45,546 nucleotides of DNA, taken from positions 1 through 45,546 of the forward strand of contig NZ_LFML01000078.1 in NCBI RefSeq assembly GCF_001044425.1, given 5' to 3'. The translations under genes and the position numbers were made by a program. The notes below the pieces were generated by a model. The model made no database searches. It saw only the letters and a list, made by a program, of their open reading frames with translations, and was not told the origin of the DNA. This document shows, in pieces, positions 33,386-40,713 of the stretch (the first letter of the stretch is position 1; each line of letters begins with the position of its first letter). Source of the stretch: Streptomyces roseus (GTDB taxonomy: Bacteria; Actinomycetota; Actinomycetes; Streptomycetales; Streptomycetaceae).

Positions 33386-33775
33386 TCAGGCGTCGAAGCG
33401 CCGGCGCGATGCGTCGATGTGGCGGAGGTAGCGGTGCGTCCAGTCACACATGACGTCGACGGTCTTGCGCAGGGCTTGGCCCGGATCCGTGAGGGAGTAA
33501 TCGACGCGGGGCGGCACGGTGGGGTGCACCACGCGATCGACGAGGCCGTTGCGCTCGAGCATGCGCAGGTTCTGGGTGAGCATCTTGTGGCTGACCCCCT
33601 CGACCTCGTCGCGCAGTTCGGTGAAGCGCAGGGTCCGCTCCCCGAGGGCCTCGATGATCAGAAGCGCCCACTTGTTGGCTACGTCCGAGAAGATCTCGCG
33701 CGCCAGCGAGTCCGCACGGCGCAGATCCGCTTCGTCCCGGTCATCCCGTGAGCCGTTGAGCTGCTTGGTCACCAT
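33386..33775 (-). CDS. HxlR family winged-helix transcriptional regulator
   Basis: A 129-residue MarR-like regulator. The HxlR signature is FSDVANKWALLIIEALGE, then RFTELRDEVEGVSHKMLTQN, LRMLERNGLVDRVVHP and PPRVDYSLTDPGQALRK. It lacks the common cysteine used by redox-sensing members near the N-terminus. ATG 33775 follows GGAGGA. It diverges from a RidA-family gene and probably controls it through the palindrome between them. Confidence 0.93.
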   Translation of the reverse strand: MVTKQLNGSRDDRDEADLRRADSLAREIFSDVANKWALLIIEALGERTLRFTELRDEVEGVSHKMLTQNLRMLERNGLVDRVVHPTVPPRVDYSLTDPGQALRKTVDVMCDWTHRYLRHIDASRRRFDA

Positions 33776-33831
33776 ACGGTTCCTCCGTCACCGAAAAGTG
33801 CGTTCTTCCACGTCGCCCCACACTCTCCTAC

Positions 33832-33846
33832 GGTTACCGAGTAACC
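33832..33846. promoter_or_regulatory. HxlR operator candidate
   Basis: GGTTAC (33832-33837) and GTAACC (33841-33846) form a perfect inverted repeat with spacer CGA, in the 138-base region between the divergent hxlR-type and RidA genes. Confidence 0.6.
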
Positions 33847-33913
33847 ACAAGAGACCAAGAGGCGCCCGCTTCGGCAGAGGTGCGCCCTCGGGTCGTGACA
33901 TCGAGGAGTGGGC

Positions 33914-34321
33914 ATGGCGATCAACTTGATGGATCCCGCCGGACTGGTGGAAGTCGACCTCTACCGGCAGGTGGCGACCGCGACGGGCACGAAGCTGATC
34001 TTCGTCGCCGGGCAGGTCGCCTGGGACGCGGACGGGGCGATCGTCGGTGAAGGCGACCTCGCCGCCCAGGTCGAGCAGTGCTACCTCAACGTGGCCGCCG
34101 CCCTCGCCGCGGCGGGAGCTTCCTTCGGCGACGTGGTGAAGCTGACGGTCTACGCGGTCGACCTGGCGCCCGAGAAGATGCCGCTGTTCGCCGAAGGGAT
34201 CGCGCGGGCGGCGCGGAAGCTCGGTGTCACGCCGGCCGCACCGCTCACCGGCATCGGAGTCGCCGCCCTGGCCGAGCCCGGCCTTCTCGTCGAGGTCGAA
34301 GCAACGGCGGTCATCGACTGA
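33914..34321 (+). CDS. RidA family protein (YjgF/YER057c/UK114)
   Basis: A 135-residue RidA-fold protein: YRQVATATGTKLIFVAGQVA, GDLAAQVEQCYLNVAAALAA, FGDVVKLTVYAVDLA and LLVEVEATAVID. Canonical RidA hydrolyses reactive enamine/imine intermediates through a conserved Arg near the C-terminus; the usual R-V-E-I pattern is not obvious here, so this may be a divergent subgroup. The ATG at 33914 is preferred over the GTG six bases upstream because GAGGAG is then well spaced. Confidence 0.88.
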   Translation: MAINLMDPAGLVEVDLYRQVATATGTKLIFVAGQVAWDADGAIVGEGDLAAQVEQCYLNVAAALAAAGASFGDVVKLTVYAVDLAPEKMPLFAEGIARAARKLGVTPAAPLTGIGVAALAEPGLLVEVEATAVID

Positions 34322-34348
34322 CCCGCGTCCTGCGCCGGAACCGGCTTC

Positions 34349-34374
34349 CCACCAGGGCAGGAACTGCCGGGTGG
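34349..34374. terminator. Hairpin between RidA and gvpK
   Basis: CCACC-AG-GGCAG pairs with CTGCC-G-GGTGG around a GAA loop and is followed by TTT. It lies between convergent genes. Confidence 0.5.
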
Positions 34375-34428
34375 TTTGGGTCCGCGTCCGCCGCCGGAGC
34401 CCCCGCGCTCGCTGCTCCGACTGCGCTC

Positions 34429-34869
34429 CTACCCCTCTTCCGCGTCCGGCCCGTCGTATCCGGGCGGGCTGGGGGCCGGCGGCAGGAGGGGGCCGAGCGG
34501 GCCCAGATCCAGGTTGAGGTCCTGGAGGGTGTAGCCGTGCTGCGCGCAGAGGTCGGTCATCCGGTCGTGCAGGGCGAGGAGGGTGGCGCCGAGTTCCTCT
34601 TCCTGCTCGTCGCTGAGTTCGCCCGTTTCGGCTCGGCGGAGGGCTTGGCGCTCGATGAGCTGGCGGAGGAGTTCGACGAGGGTGAGGACGAGCTTGAGGA
34701 GGTCTTCGCCGACGGTGTCCGGGTCGGCGTGGATGCGGTGGCTCGGCGCCCTGGGAGCGTTCGTGTGCTCGGGTGGAGCGTGCGTGAGGCGGAAGGCCTC
34801 CGCCATGGTGTTGCTGACCGGCCCGAGGTCGGGGACGGCTCGCGGGTCGGGCGGCGTCGGTGTGGTCAT
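34429..34869 (-). CDS. gvpK: Gas vesicle protein GvpK
   Basis: A 146-residue protein. The conserved core RIHADPDTVGEDLLKLVLTL followed by VELLRQLIERQALRRAETGE is the GvpK signature, and LGATLLALHDRMTDLCAQHG completes the domain. The first 45 residues and the Pro-rich tail are variable. It is an accessory protein needed for vesicle assembly in other species. The start overlaps the gvpS stop (ATGA), and it is the last gene of the minus-strand operon. Confidence 0.93.
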   Translation of the reverse strand: MTTPTPPDPRAVPDLGPVSNTMAEAFRLTHAPPEHTNAPRAPSHRIHADPDTVGEDLLKLVLTLVELLRQLIERQALRRAETGELSDEQEEELGATLLALHDRMTDLCAQHGYTLQDLNLDLGPLGPLLPPAPSPPGYDGPDAEEG

Positions 34870-35090
34870 GGCGCCTCCCCGTCCGCCGGATCAGGGGGCG
34901 AGGGTTCGTCGGTGAGGGTGCTGACGGAGGTGATGAGGGCGCGCAGGGAGATCCGGACCAGGTCGATGTCGGCGATGGACAGGACGAGGTCGCCCGTGAC
35001 GACCACGCCTCCTGCCAGGAGGCGGTCCAAGAGGTCGACGAGTGCGACCTGCCGCCCTGGCATGGGCGCGTCTGCGGGGGTGAGCGTCAT
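34866..35090 (-). CDS. gvpS: Gas vesicle protein GvpS (GvpA/J family)
   Basis: A 74-residue GvpA-family protein. The core VALVDLLDRLLAGGVVVTGD is followed by LVLSIADIDLVRISLRALIT, with a short acidic tail. In the Streptomyces order J-L-S-K this position is gvpS. Its start and stop both overlap neighbours by four bases (gvpL before, gvpK after), indicating coupled translation. It may act as a minor shell or nucleating protein. Confidence 0.88.
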   Translation of the reverse strand: MTLTPADAPMPGRQVALVDLLDRLLAGGVVVTGDLVLSIADIDLVRISLRALITSVSTLTDEPSPPDPADGEAP

Positions 35091-35926
35091 GTTGGTGCGC
35101 CCCGGGCGCCGGTGCCCGTTTCTGCGGGCTGGGCCGGCGGTGTGGCGAAGGAGTAGGGCGCCCAGGGGCCGGTGATCTCGACGCGGACGCCGGTGAGGGC
35201 GGCGGCGGCCTGCTCGATGTCGGCGCGGAAGGCGTCGGCGTGTTCGTCGGGGACGAGGTAGGCGTCGTTGAGGATGTTCTCGCCTTGGTCGCGCGCGAGG
35301 GGGCCGCTCTGGGCGGGGTGGCGGACGTACGCGGCGGCGTAGCGGGCGGCGGTGGCGGCGAGCTGCTGGGCTGCACGGACGGCCGCTTGGTGGTGTTCCT
35401 CATGGGCGTGCTGCTGGGCCTTGCGGGCCCGCAGGTACGCCTTGCCGGGGCTGACGGCGGGGACCGTCCCGGTGGGGAGGGGGTCGCTGTCCGCGTCGGC
35501 GGTGATGAAGGCCTTGATGCCGTACTCGGTGTGGCCGGTCAGGAGGGCGAGGCGGTCGGTGAACTGCTCGTACTGTTCGCGCAGGGCGGTCAGGGCCCGG
35601 TCAGGATCCTCGTAGAGGGTCGCCAGTCGCAGGGGCAGGACGGTGGTGTGGGCGGCGAGGGCCTCGACGACCTGGTGGTGGGCGCGGGCGGTCTGCTCCA
35701 GCCAGGTGATGTCTTCGAAGTGGGCCTTGAGGGCGGTGGCGTTCCAGTCGGCGGCGGGGACCTGGCTGACGGCGAACGCGGGCGCGCCCTCCGCGCTGCC
35801 GGGGGCGGCGAGGAGGGTGAGGGGCGTGGCGGCCACCCCGGTCAGACGGGCGAGGACCTCACCGAGGCCGGGCGTACGGGCGGCGACCGCGTACACGTAG
35901 GTCAAGGTGGGTTCGGTGCCGGTCAC
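35087..35926 (-). CDS. gvpL: Gas vesicle protein GvpL/GvpF family
   Basis: A 279-residue GvpL/F protein. LTYVYAVAARTPGL opens the first domain. VLPLRLATLYEDPDRALTAL and EYGIKAFITADAD mark the centre, and LNDAYLVPDEHADAFRADIE with ITGPWAPYSFA the C-terminal domain. The start is a GTG overlapping the gvpJ stop (GTGA). GvpL/F proteins are soluble assembly factors that contact GvpA. Confidence 0.93.
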   Translation of the reverse strand: MTGTEPTLTYVYAVAARTPGLGEVLARLTGVAATPLTLLAAPGSAEGAPAFAVSQVPAADWNATALKAHFEDITWLEQTARAHHQVVEALAAHTTVLPLRLATLYEDPDRALTALREQYEQFTDRLALLTGHTEYGIKAFITADADSDPLPTGTVPAVSPGKAYLRARKAQQHAHEEHHQAAVRAAQQLAATAARYAAAYVRHPAQSGPLARDQGENILNDAYLVPDEHADAFRADIEQAAAALTGVRVEITGPWAPYSFATPPAQPAETGTGARGAPT

Positions 35927-36333
35927 GGCGCGTTCCTCTTGCTGGGGGCGGCGCGGCGTCGCGGCTGCTCGCGCTCGGGCGGCGCATCGGGTTCGAGGCG
36001 GTCACGGCGCAGGGCTTCGAGTTCCTCTCGCAGGCGACGGTTCTCCTCTACCAGGGGATCGCCGGTGTGGCGGGAGGACAGGGAGGGATCGTGCTCCCAC
36101 CAGTCGATGCCCATTTCCTTGGCCTTGTCGACCGACGCGATGAGGATGCGCAGCTTGATGGTCAGCAGCTCGATGTCGAGGAGGTTGATGCGGATGTCAC
36201 CGGCGATGACGATGCCCTTGTCGAGGACGCGTTCGAGTATGTCGGCGAGGCTGGCGGAGGAGGACGGCGCGTAGGACAGGGGCGTGGCCCTGGAGGGAAG
36301 GGGGCCGAGCCGGGTGTCGAGGGGGTCTGTCAT
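35923..36333 (-). CDS. gvpJ: Gas vesicle protein GvpJ (GvpA family)
   Basis: A 136-residue protein. The GvpA-like core is SLADILERVLDKGIVIAGDI followed by RINLLDIELLTIKLRILIAS, and VDKAKEMGIDWWEHDPSLSS is the GvpJ-specific continuation. A charged coiled-coil-like tail (ENRRLREELEALRRD) ends in a basic stretch. ATG 36333 has GAGGA upstream. GvpJ is an essential minor protein for vesicle formation. Confidence 0.93.
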   Translation of the reverse strand: MTDPLDTRLGPLPSRATPLSYAPSSSASLADILERVLDKGIVIAGDIRINLLDIELLTIKLRILIASVDKAKEMGIDWWEHDPSLSSRHTGDPLVEENRRLREELEALRRDRLEPDAPPEREQPRRRAAPSKRNAP

Positions 36334-36350
36334 GGCCGTCGTCCTCGCCT

Positions 36351-36599
36351 TCAGGGGAGGTTCTGGCGGTAGCGGGCGATTTCGTCGAGCCGGTCGAGGA
36401 GCTGGTCCTCGAGGTCGTCGAAGGTGTCCTGGTCGATGTCGCCGCACAGCAGGTGTCGTTCGAGGTCGGCGAGGGCCGCGTAGACGGGGGCGGGGTCGTA
36501 GTACTCCTCGTTGGCCCGGTCGGTCACGCGCTGGGCGACCCAGACGACGGCGCGCATGGGGGCGAGGGGTGAGGTCAGCAGCTGAGTCAGAAGACCCAT
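36351..36599 (-). CDS. gvpG: Gas vesicle protein GvpG
   Basis: An 82-residue protein: MGLLTQLLTSPLAPMRAVVW, VAQRVTDRANEEYYDP and VYAALADLERHLLCGDID, matching GvpG in size and pattern. The start at 36599 follows GGAGGGAGCC. It lies 82 bases after gvpF and 17 bases before gvpJ. It is an assembly factor. Confidence 0.93.
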   Translation of the reverse strand: MGLLTQLLTSPLAPMRAVVWVAQRVTDRANEEYYDPAPVYAALADLERHLLCGDIDQDTFDDLEDQLLDRLDEIARYRQNLP

Positions 36600-36681
36600 G
36601 GCTCCCTCCTGGTGTTCCCCGGGGCCGCCCGCACAGTGCGCGGCGTACGCGGACGGGTGGGCCGCTGCAGCCGTCCCGGCG

Positions 36682-37392
36682 CTACACGAAGCTGTAGGGG
36701 GGCAGCGGTCCGGTGAATCGGAAGTCGACGCCGTTGACCTGCCGGGCGAGGCTGCCTTCGGCGTCGAGGAAACGGCCCTTCTGGTCGTCGGGGACCAGGA
36801 GGGACACGTTGAGGATGTCACCGTCCGCCGGCGGGCGGATGGCGTGCTCGCGCGCGAAGGGCAGCAGGGCCTGGACGAGTCCCGCTGCGAGGGCTTCCTG
36901 GCGGTCGCGGACTTCGACGGCGATGAGTTCGCCGAGCTGGAGGGGTAAGCGGGGGTCCGCGTCGCCGGCTTTGATGCGGTCGTTGAGCCGGCGGGCCTCG
37001 GCGGATTCGCCGAGGATCTCCCGTAGGAGCTCCTCCTCGTCCTGGGAGGCCCTGACGTGGTATTCGGCGGCGCCCTTCAGCCGTTCGAGGGCGTCGAGGT
37101 AGGCCCCCTCGCCCTGTTGGAGGGCCTCCTTGACGGTGGGGTCGTCGGGGGCGATGTAGCCGAACTGCATCGGCAGGACGGTCCCGTCGGCCATGAGCTG
37201 TTCCTGGACCTCCTGGTGCGCGGTGAGGTCGCGGCGTTTCGCGCGCACCTCGTGGTCGATGTCGCTGACGACGGCGGAGAGCGACCCGGCGTGCACCAGG
37301 CGTAGGGCGGAGGGTTCGGCTCCGACGCCGGTGAGGGTGTCGAGGCGGGCGGGGTGGTCGGCGGCGATGATCGAGTACACGTAGAGGGCCAT
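36682..37392 (-). CDS. gvpF: Gas vesicle protein GvpF
   Basis: A 236-residue GvpL/F protein. ALYVYSIIAADHPARLDTLT starts it. TVLPMQFGYIAPDDPTVKEA, EYHVRASQDEEELLREIL and LNVSLLVPDDQKGRFLDAEG follow, and it ends in FRFTGPLPPYSFV. It has only three bases between it and gvpA, so expression is coupled. GvpF proteins sit at the inner face of the growing vesicle and help seed GvpA assembly. Confidence 0.93.
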   Translation of the reverse strand: MALYVYSIIAADHPARLDTLTGVGAEPSALRLVHAGSLSAVVSDIDHEVRAKRRDLTAHQEVQEQLMADGTVLPMQFGYIAPDDPTVKEALQQGEGAYLDALERLKGAAEYHVRASQDEEELLREILGESAEARRLNDRIKAGDADPRLPLQLGELIAVEVRDRQEALAAGLVQALLPFAREHAIRPPADGDILNVSLLVPDDQKGRFLDAEGSLARQVNGVDFRFTGPLPPYSFV

Positions 37393-37395
37393 GGT

Positions 37396-37872
37396 CTACT
37401 CCCTCTCGCGGCGGGTGCGGCGGGCGGCGGGTCGGCGCCGGGGGCGCACCGGCTCGTCCTCGGGCTCTTCTTCCGGCTCTTCGTCCTTGTCGCGCCGGCC
37501 CTTGCCGCCGGTGAGGGAGTCGGTCACGGCTTCCACGGCGCCGCTGAGAGCGCCTTTGGACTTGCCGCGGGCGCCGGATTCGAGGGTGTCTCCGACGATG
37601 TCGGTGAGCTGGGCGGGAGCTTTGCGACCGGATTCGAGGTCGAGGCGGTTGCAGGCTTCGGCGAACCGCAGGTAGGTGTCGACGCTGGCCACGACGATCC
37701 GGGCGTCGATCTTGAGGATTTCGATGCCGACGAGGGACACCCGGACGAACACGTCGATGACCAGGCCCCGGTCGAGGATGAGCTCGAGGACGTCGTAGAG
37801 GCTTGCGGTATTTCCTCCGCCCGCGGCGGTGGTTCTGCTGAGGCTGTTTCCGCCCTGCGGCACCACGGTCAT
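37396..37872 (-). CDS. gvpA: Gas vesicle structural protein GvpA, with charged C-terminal extension
   Basis: A 158-residue protein. The GvpA core (residues 23-75) reads ASLYDVLELILDRGLVIDVF, VRVSLVGIEILKIDARIV and VASVDTYLRFAEA. Classical GvpA is about 70-75 residues; here a further 80 residues end in an acidic stretch (KDEEPEEEPEDEP) and a basic tail (RRRPAARRTRRERE). GGAAGGGA lies upstream. It leads the operon. Its start codon overlaps, head to head, the first possible ATG of the plus-strand gene, so the promoters must lie inside the opposite coding regions or the plus gene starts later. Confidence 0.9.
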   Translation of the reverse strand: MTVVPQGGNSLSRTTAAGGGNTASLYDVLELILDRGLVIDVFVRVSLVGIEILKIDARIVVASVDTYLRFAEACNRLDLESGRKAPAQLTDIVGDTLESGARGKSKGALSGAVEAVTDSLTGGKGRRDKDEEPEEEPEDEPVRPRRRPAARRTRRERE

Positions 37873-38833
37873 GGCGCTGTCCCTTCCCGGACGGTCCGCC
37901 CTTCGAGTTTCAGGCCGGCCGGTCGATCATGCCCCGGCTGTAGCTTTGGCGGCAGCCGTCGCCGGCGGTTACATACTGGGGCGCGCCAAGAAGGGCCGTC
38001 TGGCCTTCAGCCTCGCCACCTACGCCGCGGGCCGTCGTTTCGGCCTCGACCCCAAGGAGCTCGCTACCCAGGGTCTGAAAAAGCTGAGCGAGATGCCGCA
38101 GTTCGCCGACCTCGGCGACCAGGTCAAGGGTGAGGCGCTGGACGCCGGCCGCAAGGCGCTGGCCGCCACGGCCAACCGACAGCTCACCCGCCTTGCCGAC
38201 ACCCTCCACGAACGCACCCTGGATCTCGGACGCGGCCGCGAGGAAGCGGATGAGGACGAGGACGAGGACTCCGAGTACGAAGACGAAAACGACGGCGGGG
38301 CGGAAGGCGACTACGAGGAGGAGGAGTCCGAGGCCGACGAGGGTCGGCCCGAGGAGGACTACGAAGACGAAGACGAGTACGAGGGCGAGGACGAGTACGA
38401 GGACGATCAACAACCGGAAGAGGAGGACCAGGACAGCGAGAACGAGGACGAGGGCGCCGACGAAGAGGAAGAACCAGAAGAGGAAGAAGAGGAAGAGCCG
38501 GAGCCCGAGCCCGCGCCCCGTCGGCGTACGGCCCGCCGAAGCGCTGCCGCAGCCGACCGCGGCACCCCGCGCGGTACGCCGGCCCGCAAGACCCCCGCCA
38601 GGAAGTCTGCAGCGCCCGGCAAGCCCGCACCCGCCCGGAAGGCTGCTCCCGCTCGTAAGGCGGCACCTGCCCGCAAGGCGGCCCCCGCCCGCAAGAGCGC
38701 CTCCGCCGACCGGAGCGCGCCGGCGAAGAAGACGGCGCCGGCCAAGAAGAGCGCCGCTCGCCAGCCGGCCAAGAAGACCACCGCGAAGACCGCGGCGAAG
38801 TCCACCAGCCGCAAGACCGGCGCGCGGAGGTGA
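37871..38833 (+). CDS. Gas-vesicle-cluster protein with acidic middle and histone-H1-like basic tail
   Basis: As drawn, 320 residues in three parts. Residues about 20-115 hold a small hydrophobic segment (ALAAAVAGGYILGR) and a helical region (GLDPKELATQGLKKLSEMPQ). Residues about 124-215 are almost only Glu and Asp. Residues about 217-320 are Ala/Pro/Lys/Arg-rich with repeats of KAAPAR and PAKK. Homologues are often labelled DNA primase without support; the position suggests a gvpY-like gene. The true start is uncertain: ATG 37871 lacks a ribosome site and overlaps gvpA, and a TTG at 37946 lies closer to the conserved part. The gene is four bases before the SRPBCC gene. Confidence 0.7.
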   Translation: MALSLPGRSALRVSGRPVDHAPAVALAAAVAGGYILGRAKKGRLAFSLATYAAGRRFGLDPKELATQGLKKLSEMPQFADLGDQVKGEALDAGRKALAATANRQLTRLADTLHERTLDLGRGREEADEDEDEDSEYEDENDGGAEGDYEEEESEADEGRPEEDYEDEDEYEGEDEYEDDQQPEEEDQDSENEDEGADEEEEPEEEEEEEPEPEPAPRRRTARRSAAAADRGTPRGTPARKTPARKSAAPGKPAPARKAAPARKAAPARKAAPARKSASADRSAPAKKTAPAKKSAARQPAKKTTAKTAAKSTSRKTGARR

Positions 38834-38837
38834 CACC

Positions 38838-40010
38838 ATGGCCACCACACAGCGCGACAGCGACCGCGACCGCGACCGCGACAACGGAAACGGCACCGGC
38901 GGCTCCCCGTCAGGGCTGGACCGCCTGATGGAGGAGCTCGGCGGCTTCCTCACGGCCCAGGCCGAGCACCTCGCCGACAAGGCCGTCGACAAGGTCGGCG
39001 ACGTCACCGACCGCCTCTACGACGTCGCCGAGAGCGGCGGAGCCCTGCCCGGCATCGGCGCGCGCCTCCTCCAGGGCGACTCGCCGGTCAAGGCCGCCCT
39101 CGGCCAGACCGTGGACGGCATCAAGGACAAGGTCAAGGAGGCCGGCAGCGGCCTGCTGGGCGGCGGCAAGGGCAAGGGCCGCAAGGGCGGCGCCAAGGCC
39201 ATGAACATCATGGAGGTCCTCGACGTCGGCCTCCCGCTGCGCACCACCTACGACCACTGGACGCAGTACGAGCAATTCAGCGGTTTCGCCAAGGGCGTCC
39301 GCAGCGTCTCCAAGGGTGATGACACCACGAGCGACTGGAAGGTCAAGGTCGGGCCCTCCACCCGCAGCTGGAAGGCCACCGTCCAGGAGCAGGTTCCGGA
39401 CGACCGGATCGTGTGGACCTCGGAAGGAGCCAAGGGCACCACCCGCGGCTGTGTCAGCTTCCACGAGCTGGCCCCCAGCCTGACCCGCATCGTGCTGGTG
39501 GTCGAGTACTACCCCGCCGGTCTGTTCGAGAAGACCGGCAACATCTGGCGCGCCCAGGGCAGGCGCCTGCGCCTGGACCTGAAGAACTTCGGCCGCTTCG
39601 TCACCCTCACCAACGACGAGCCCGACGGCTGGCGCGGGGAGATCCAGGACGGAGAGGTGGTCGTCACCCACGAAGACGCCATTGCCCAGGAGGAGGAGTC
39701 GGACGAGGCGGACGAGGACGGCGGGGACAGCGAGGAAGGCGAAACGGACGAAGAGGGACCCTACGAGGACGAAGAGTACGAAGACGCGGCCGAGGAACCG
39801 GAGCAAGGCGAGGAGGAGGACGCCGAGGAATACCCCGAGGAAGAGGACGAAGAGGAAGCAGAGGACGAAGACGCCTACGAGGACACGGACCAGGACGAGG
39901 ACGAGGACGAGGACGAGGACGTAGACGAGGACGTAGACGAGGACGTTGACGAGGACGAGGACGTGGAGGAGGAGGAAGAAGAGCCCCGACGGGCACGCCG
40001 GCGACGCTGA
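38838..40010 (+). CDS. SRPBCC family protein of the gas vesicle cluster, with acidic tail
   Basis: A 390-residue protein. Residues 1-115 are charged and helical (LMEELGGFLTAQAEHLADKA). Residues about 121-280 form an SRPBCC/START-like domain: MNIMEVLDVGLPLRTTYDHW, FAKGVRSVSKGDD, WKATVQEQVPDDRIVWTSEG and RIVLVVEYYPAGLFEKTGNI. The last 105 residues are mostly Glu and Asp, including DEDVDEDVDEDVDEDEDV, and end in a short Arg tail. GGAGGTGACACC precedes the ATG. Similar proteins accompany Streptomyces gvp operons (probably gvpZ-like); a role as chaperone or ligand binder in vesicle assembly is inference. Confidence 0.85.
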   Translation: MATTQRDSDRDRDRDNGNGTGGSPSGLDRLMEELGGFLTAQAEHLADKAVDKVGDVTDRLYDVAESGGALPGIGARLLQGDSPVKAALGQTVDGIKDKVKEAGSGLLGGGKGKGRKGGAKAMNIMEVLDVGLPLRTTYDHWTQYEQFSGFAKGVRSVSKGDDTTSDWKVKVGPSTRSWKATVQEQVPDDRIVWTSEGAKGTTRGCVSFHELAPSLTRIVLVVEYYPAGLFEKTGNIWRAQGRRLRLDLKNFGRFVTLTNDEPDGWRGEIQDGEVVVTHEDAIAQEEESDEADEDGGDSEEGETDEEGPYEDEEYEDAAEEPEQGEEEDAEEYPEEEDEEEAEDEDAYEDTDQDEDEDEDEDVDEDVDEDVDEDEDVEEEEEEPRRARRRR

Positions 40011-40052
40011 GGTCCGCAGGACCGTCCCGGCGCTGTGATCACGACCGCGCAC

Positions 40053-40093
40053 ACCGGAGCGGCCGACGGCACTGAGCCGCCGGCCGCTCCGGT
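40053..40093. terminator. 13-bp perfect hairpin between convergent genes
   Basis: ACCGGAGCGGCCG (40053-40065) pairs with CGGCCGCTCCGGT (40081-40093); inside it CGGC/GCCG extends the stem after one mismatch. It lies between the SRPBCC gene and the CsbD-like gene. Confidence 0.85.
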
Positions 40094-40102
40094 CCGTCCG
40101 GG

Positions 40103-40276
40103 TCAGTGCTTGAGGGTGTCCTTGGCCTTCTGCACCGTCTGCTTGGCGTCCCCGGCCATCTGCTCGGCCCGGCCCTTGGCCTCGAGGCTCTCGTTGCCGA
40201 CGGCCCGGCCCGTCGCCTCTTTCGTCTTGCCCTTCACGTTCTTGCCGACGTTCTTGGCCTTCTTCCCGGCGCCCAT
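40103..40276 (-). CDS. CsbD family stress protein
   Basis: A 57-residue hydrophilic protein, AGKKAKNVGKNVKGKTKEAT followed by GRAVGNESLEAKGRAEQMAG, the CsbD pattern of Lys, Gly and Ala-rich helices. CsbD proteins are general-stress products of unknown biochemical role. The ATG at 40276 is preferred to the GTG at 40285 because GGAGGT is then nine bases upstream. Confidence 0.9.
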   Translation of the reverse strand: MGAGKKAKNVGKNVKGKTKEATGRAVGNESLEAKGRAEQMAGDAKQTVQKAKDTLKH

Positions 40277-40434
40277 GGTCGCCACCTCCAGTCAGCAGAA
40301 GAAAGTCTTCATAGCGAGGGTATGCCGCACTATGCGCATTGAGTCGGGTAGGGGATGATTTTCCCCGGGCAATTCGTCACGGAAGCGGGAGACAGGCACC
40401 GGCCGGACGAGACCAGCGGCACCCGGGAGACGCG

Positions 40435-40713
40435 ATGAGCTGGGCATCATGGACAACGCGCGGGATCTTCACCGGCCGGAGCGGTGTACGCACGGGCGAG
40501 GGCGGGCCGGTACTGAACGGCGAACTCGACGTCCACACGACGTGGACCGAAGACGACGGCCTCGCGCATGTGACCGTGCAGTACAGCGGCGCATCCGAAT
40601 GGCTCCCGATGGCCGGAAGCCCCGTCGTCTGCTCCGACGAGCACGCGAGCCGAGACCTGCACGAGCGGGTCATCGCAGCCGTCCGCGCGGGGGAAGAACC
40701 CCTCGCCCCCTGA
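40435..40713 (+). CDS. Small protein of unknown function
   Basis: A 92-residue protein: SWASWTTRGIFTGRSGVRTG, ELDVHTTWTEDDGLAHVTVQ, YSGASEWLPMAGSPV and SRDLHERVIAAVRAG. There is no signal peptide or membrane helix. GGGAG lies four bases before the ATG, and third codon positions are G/C-rich throughout, so I judge it real. It overlaps the 3' part of the minus-strand gene at 40447 completely; only one of the two can be conserved there. Function not recognised. Confidence 0.6.
   Translation: MSWASWTTRGIFTGRSGVRTGEGGPVLNGELDVHTTWTEDDGLAHVTVQYSGASEWLPMAGSPVVCSDEHASRDLHERVIAAVRAGEEPLAP

Noticed and set aside
17377..33846. Similarity of the GTTAC/GTAAC palindromes at 17377 and 33832 as sites of one regulator
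   Set aside because: Spacers differ (6 and 3 bases), flanks differ, and the likely regulators belong to different families.
39880..39970. Regular GAC/GAG repeats suggesting a CRISPR or minisatellite array
   Set aside because: They are codon repeats for Asp and Glu inside a gene, without spacers or unique units.
38910..40052. 380-codon Leu/Val-rich minus-strand frame that looks like a membrane protein
   Set aside because: It is the complement of the Asp/Glu-rich tail of the SRPBCC gene; GAC/GAG codons read as GTC/CTC on the other strand.
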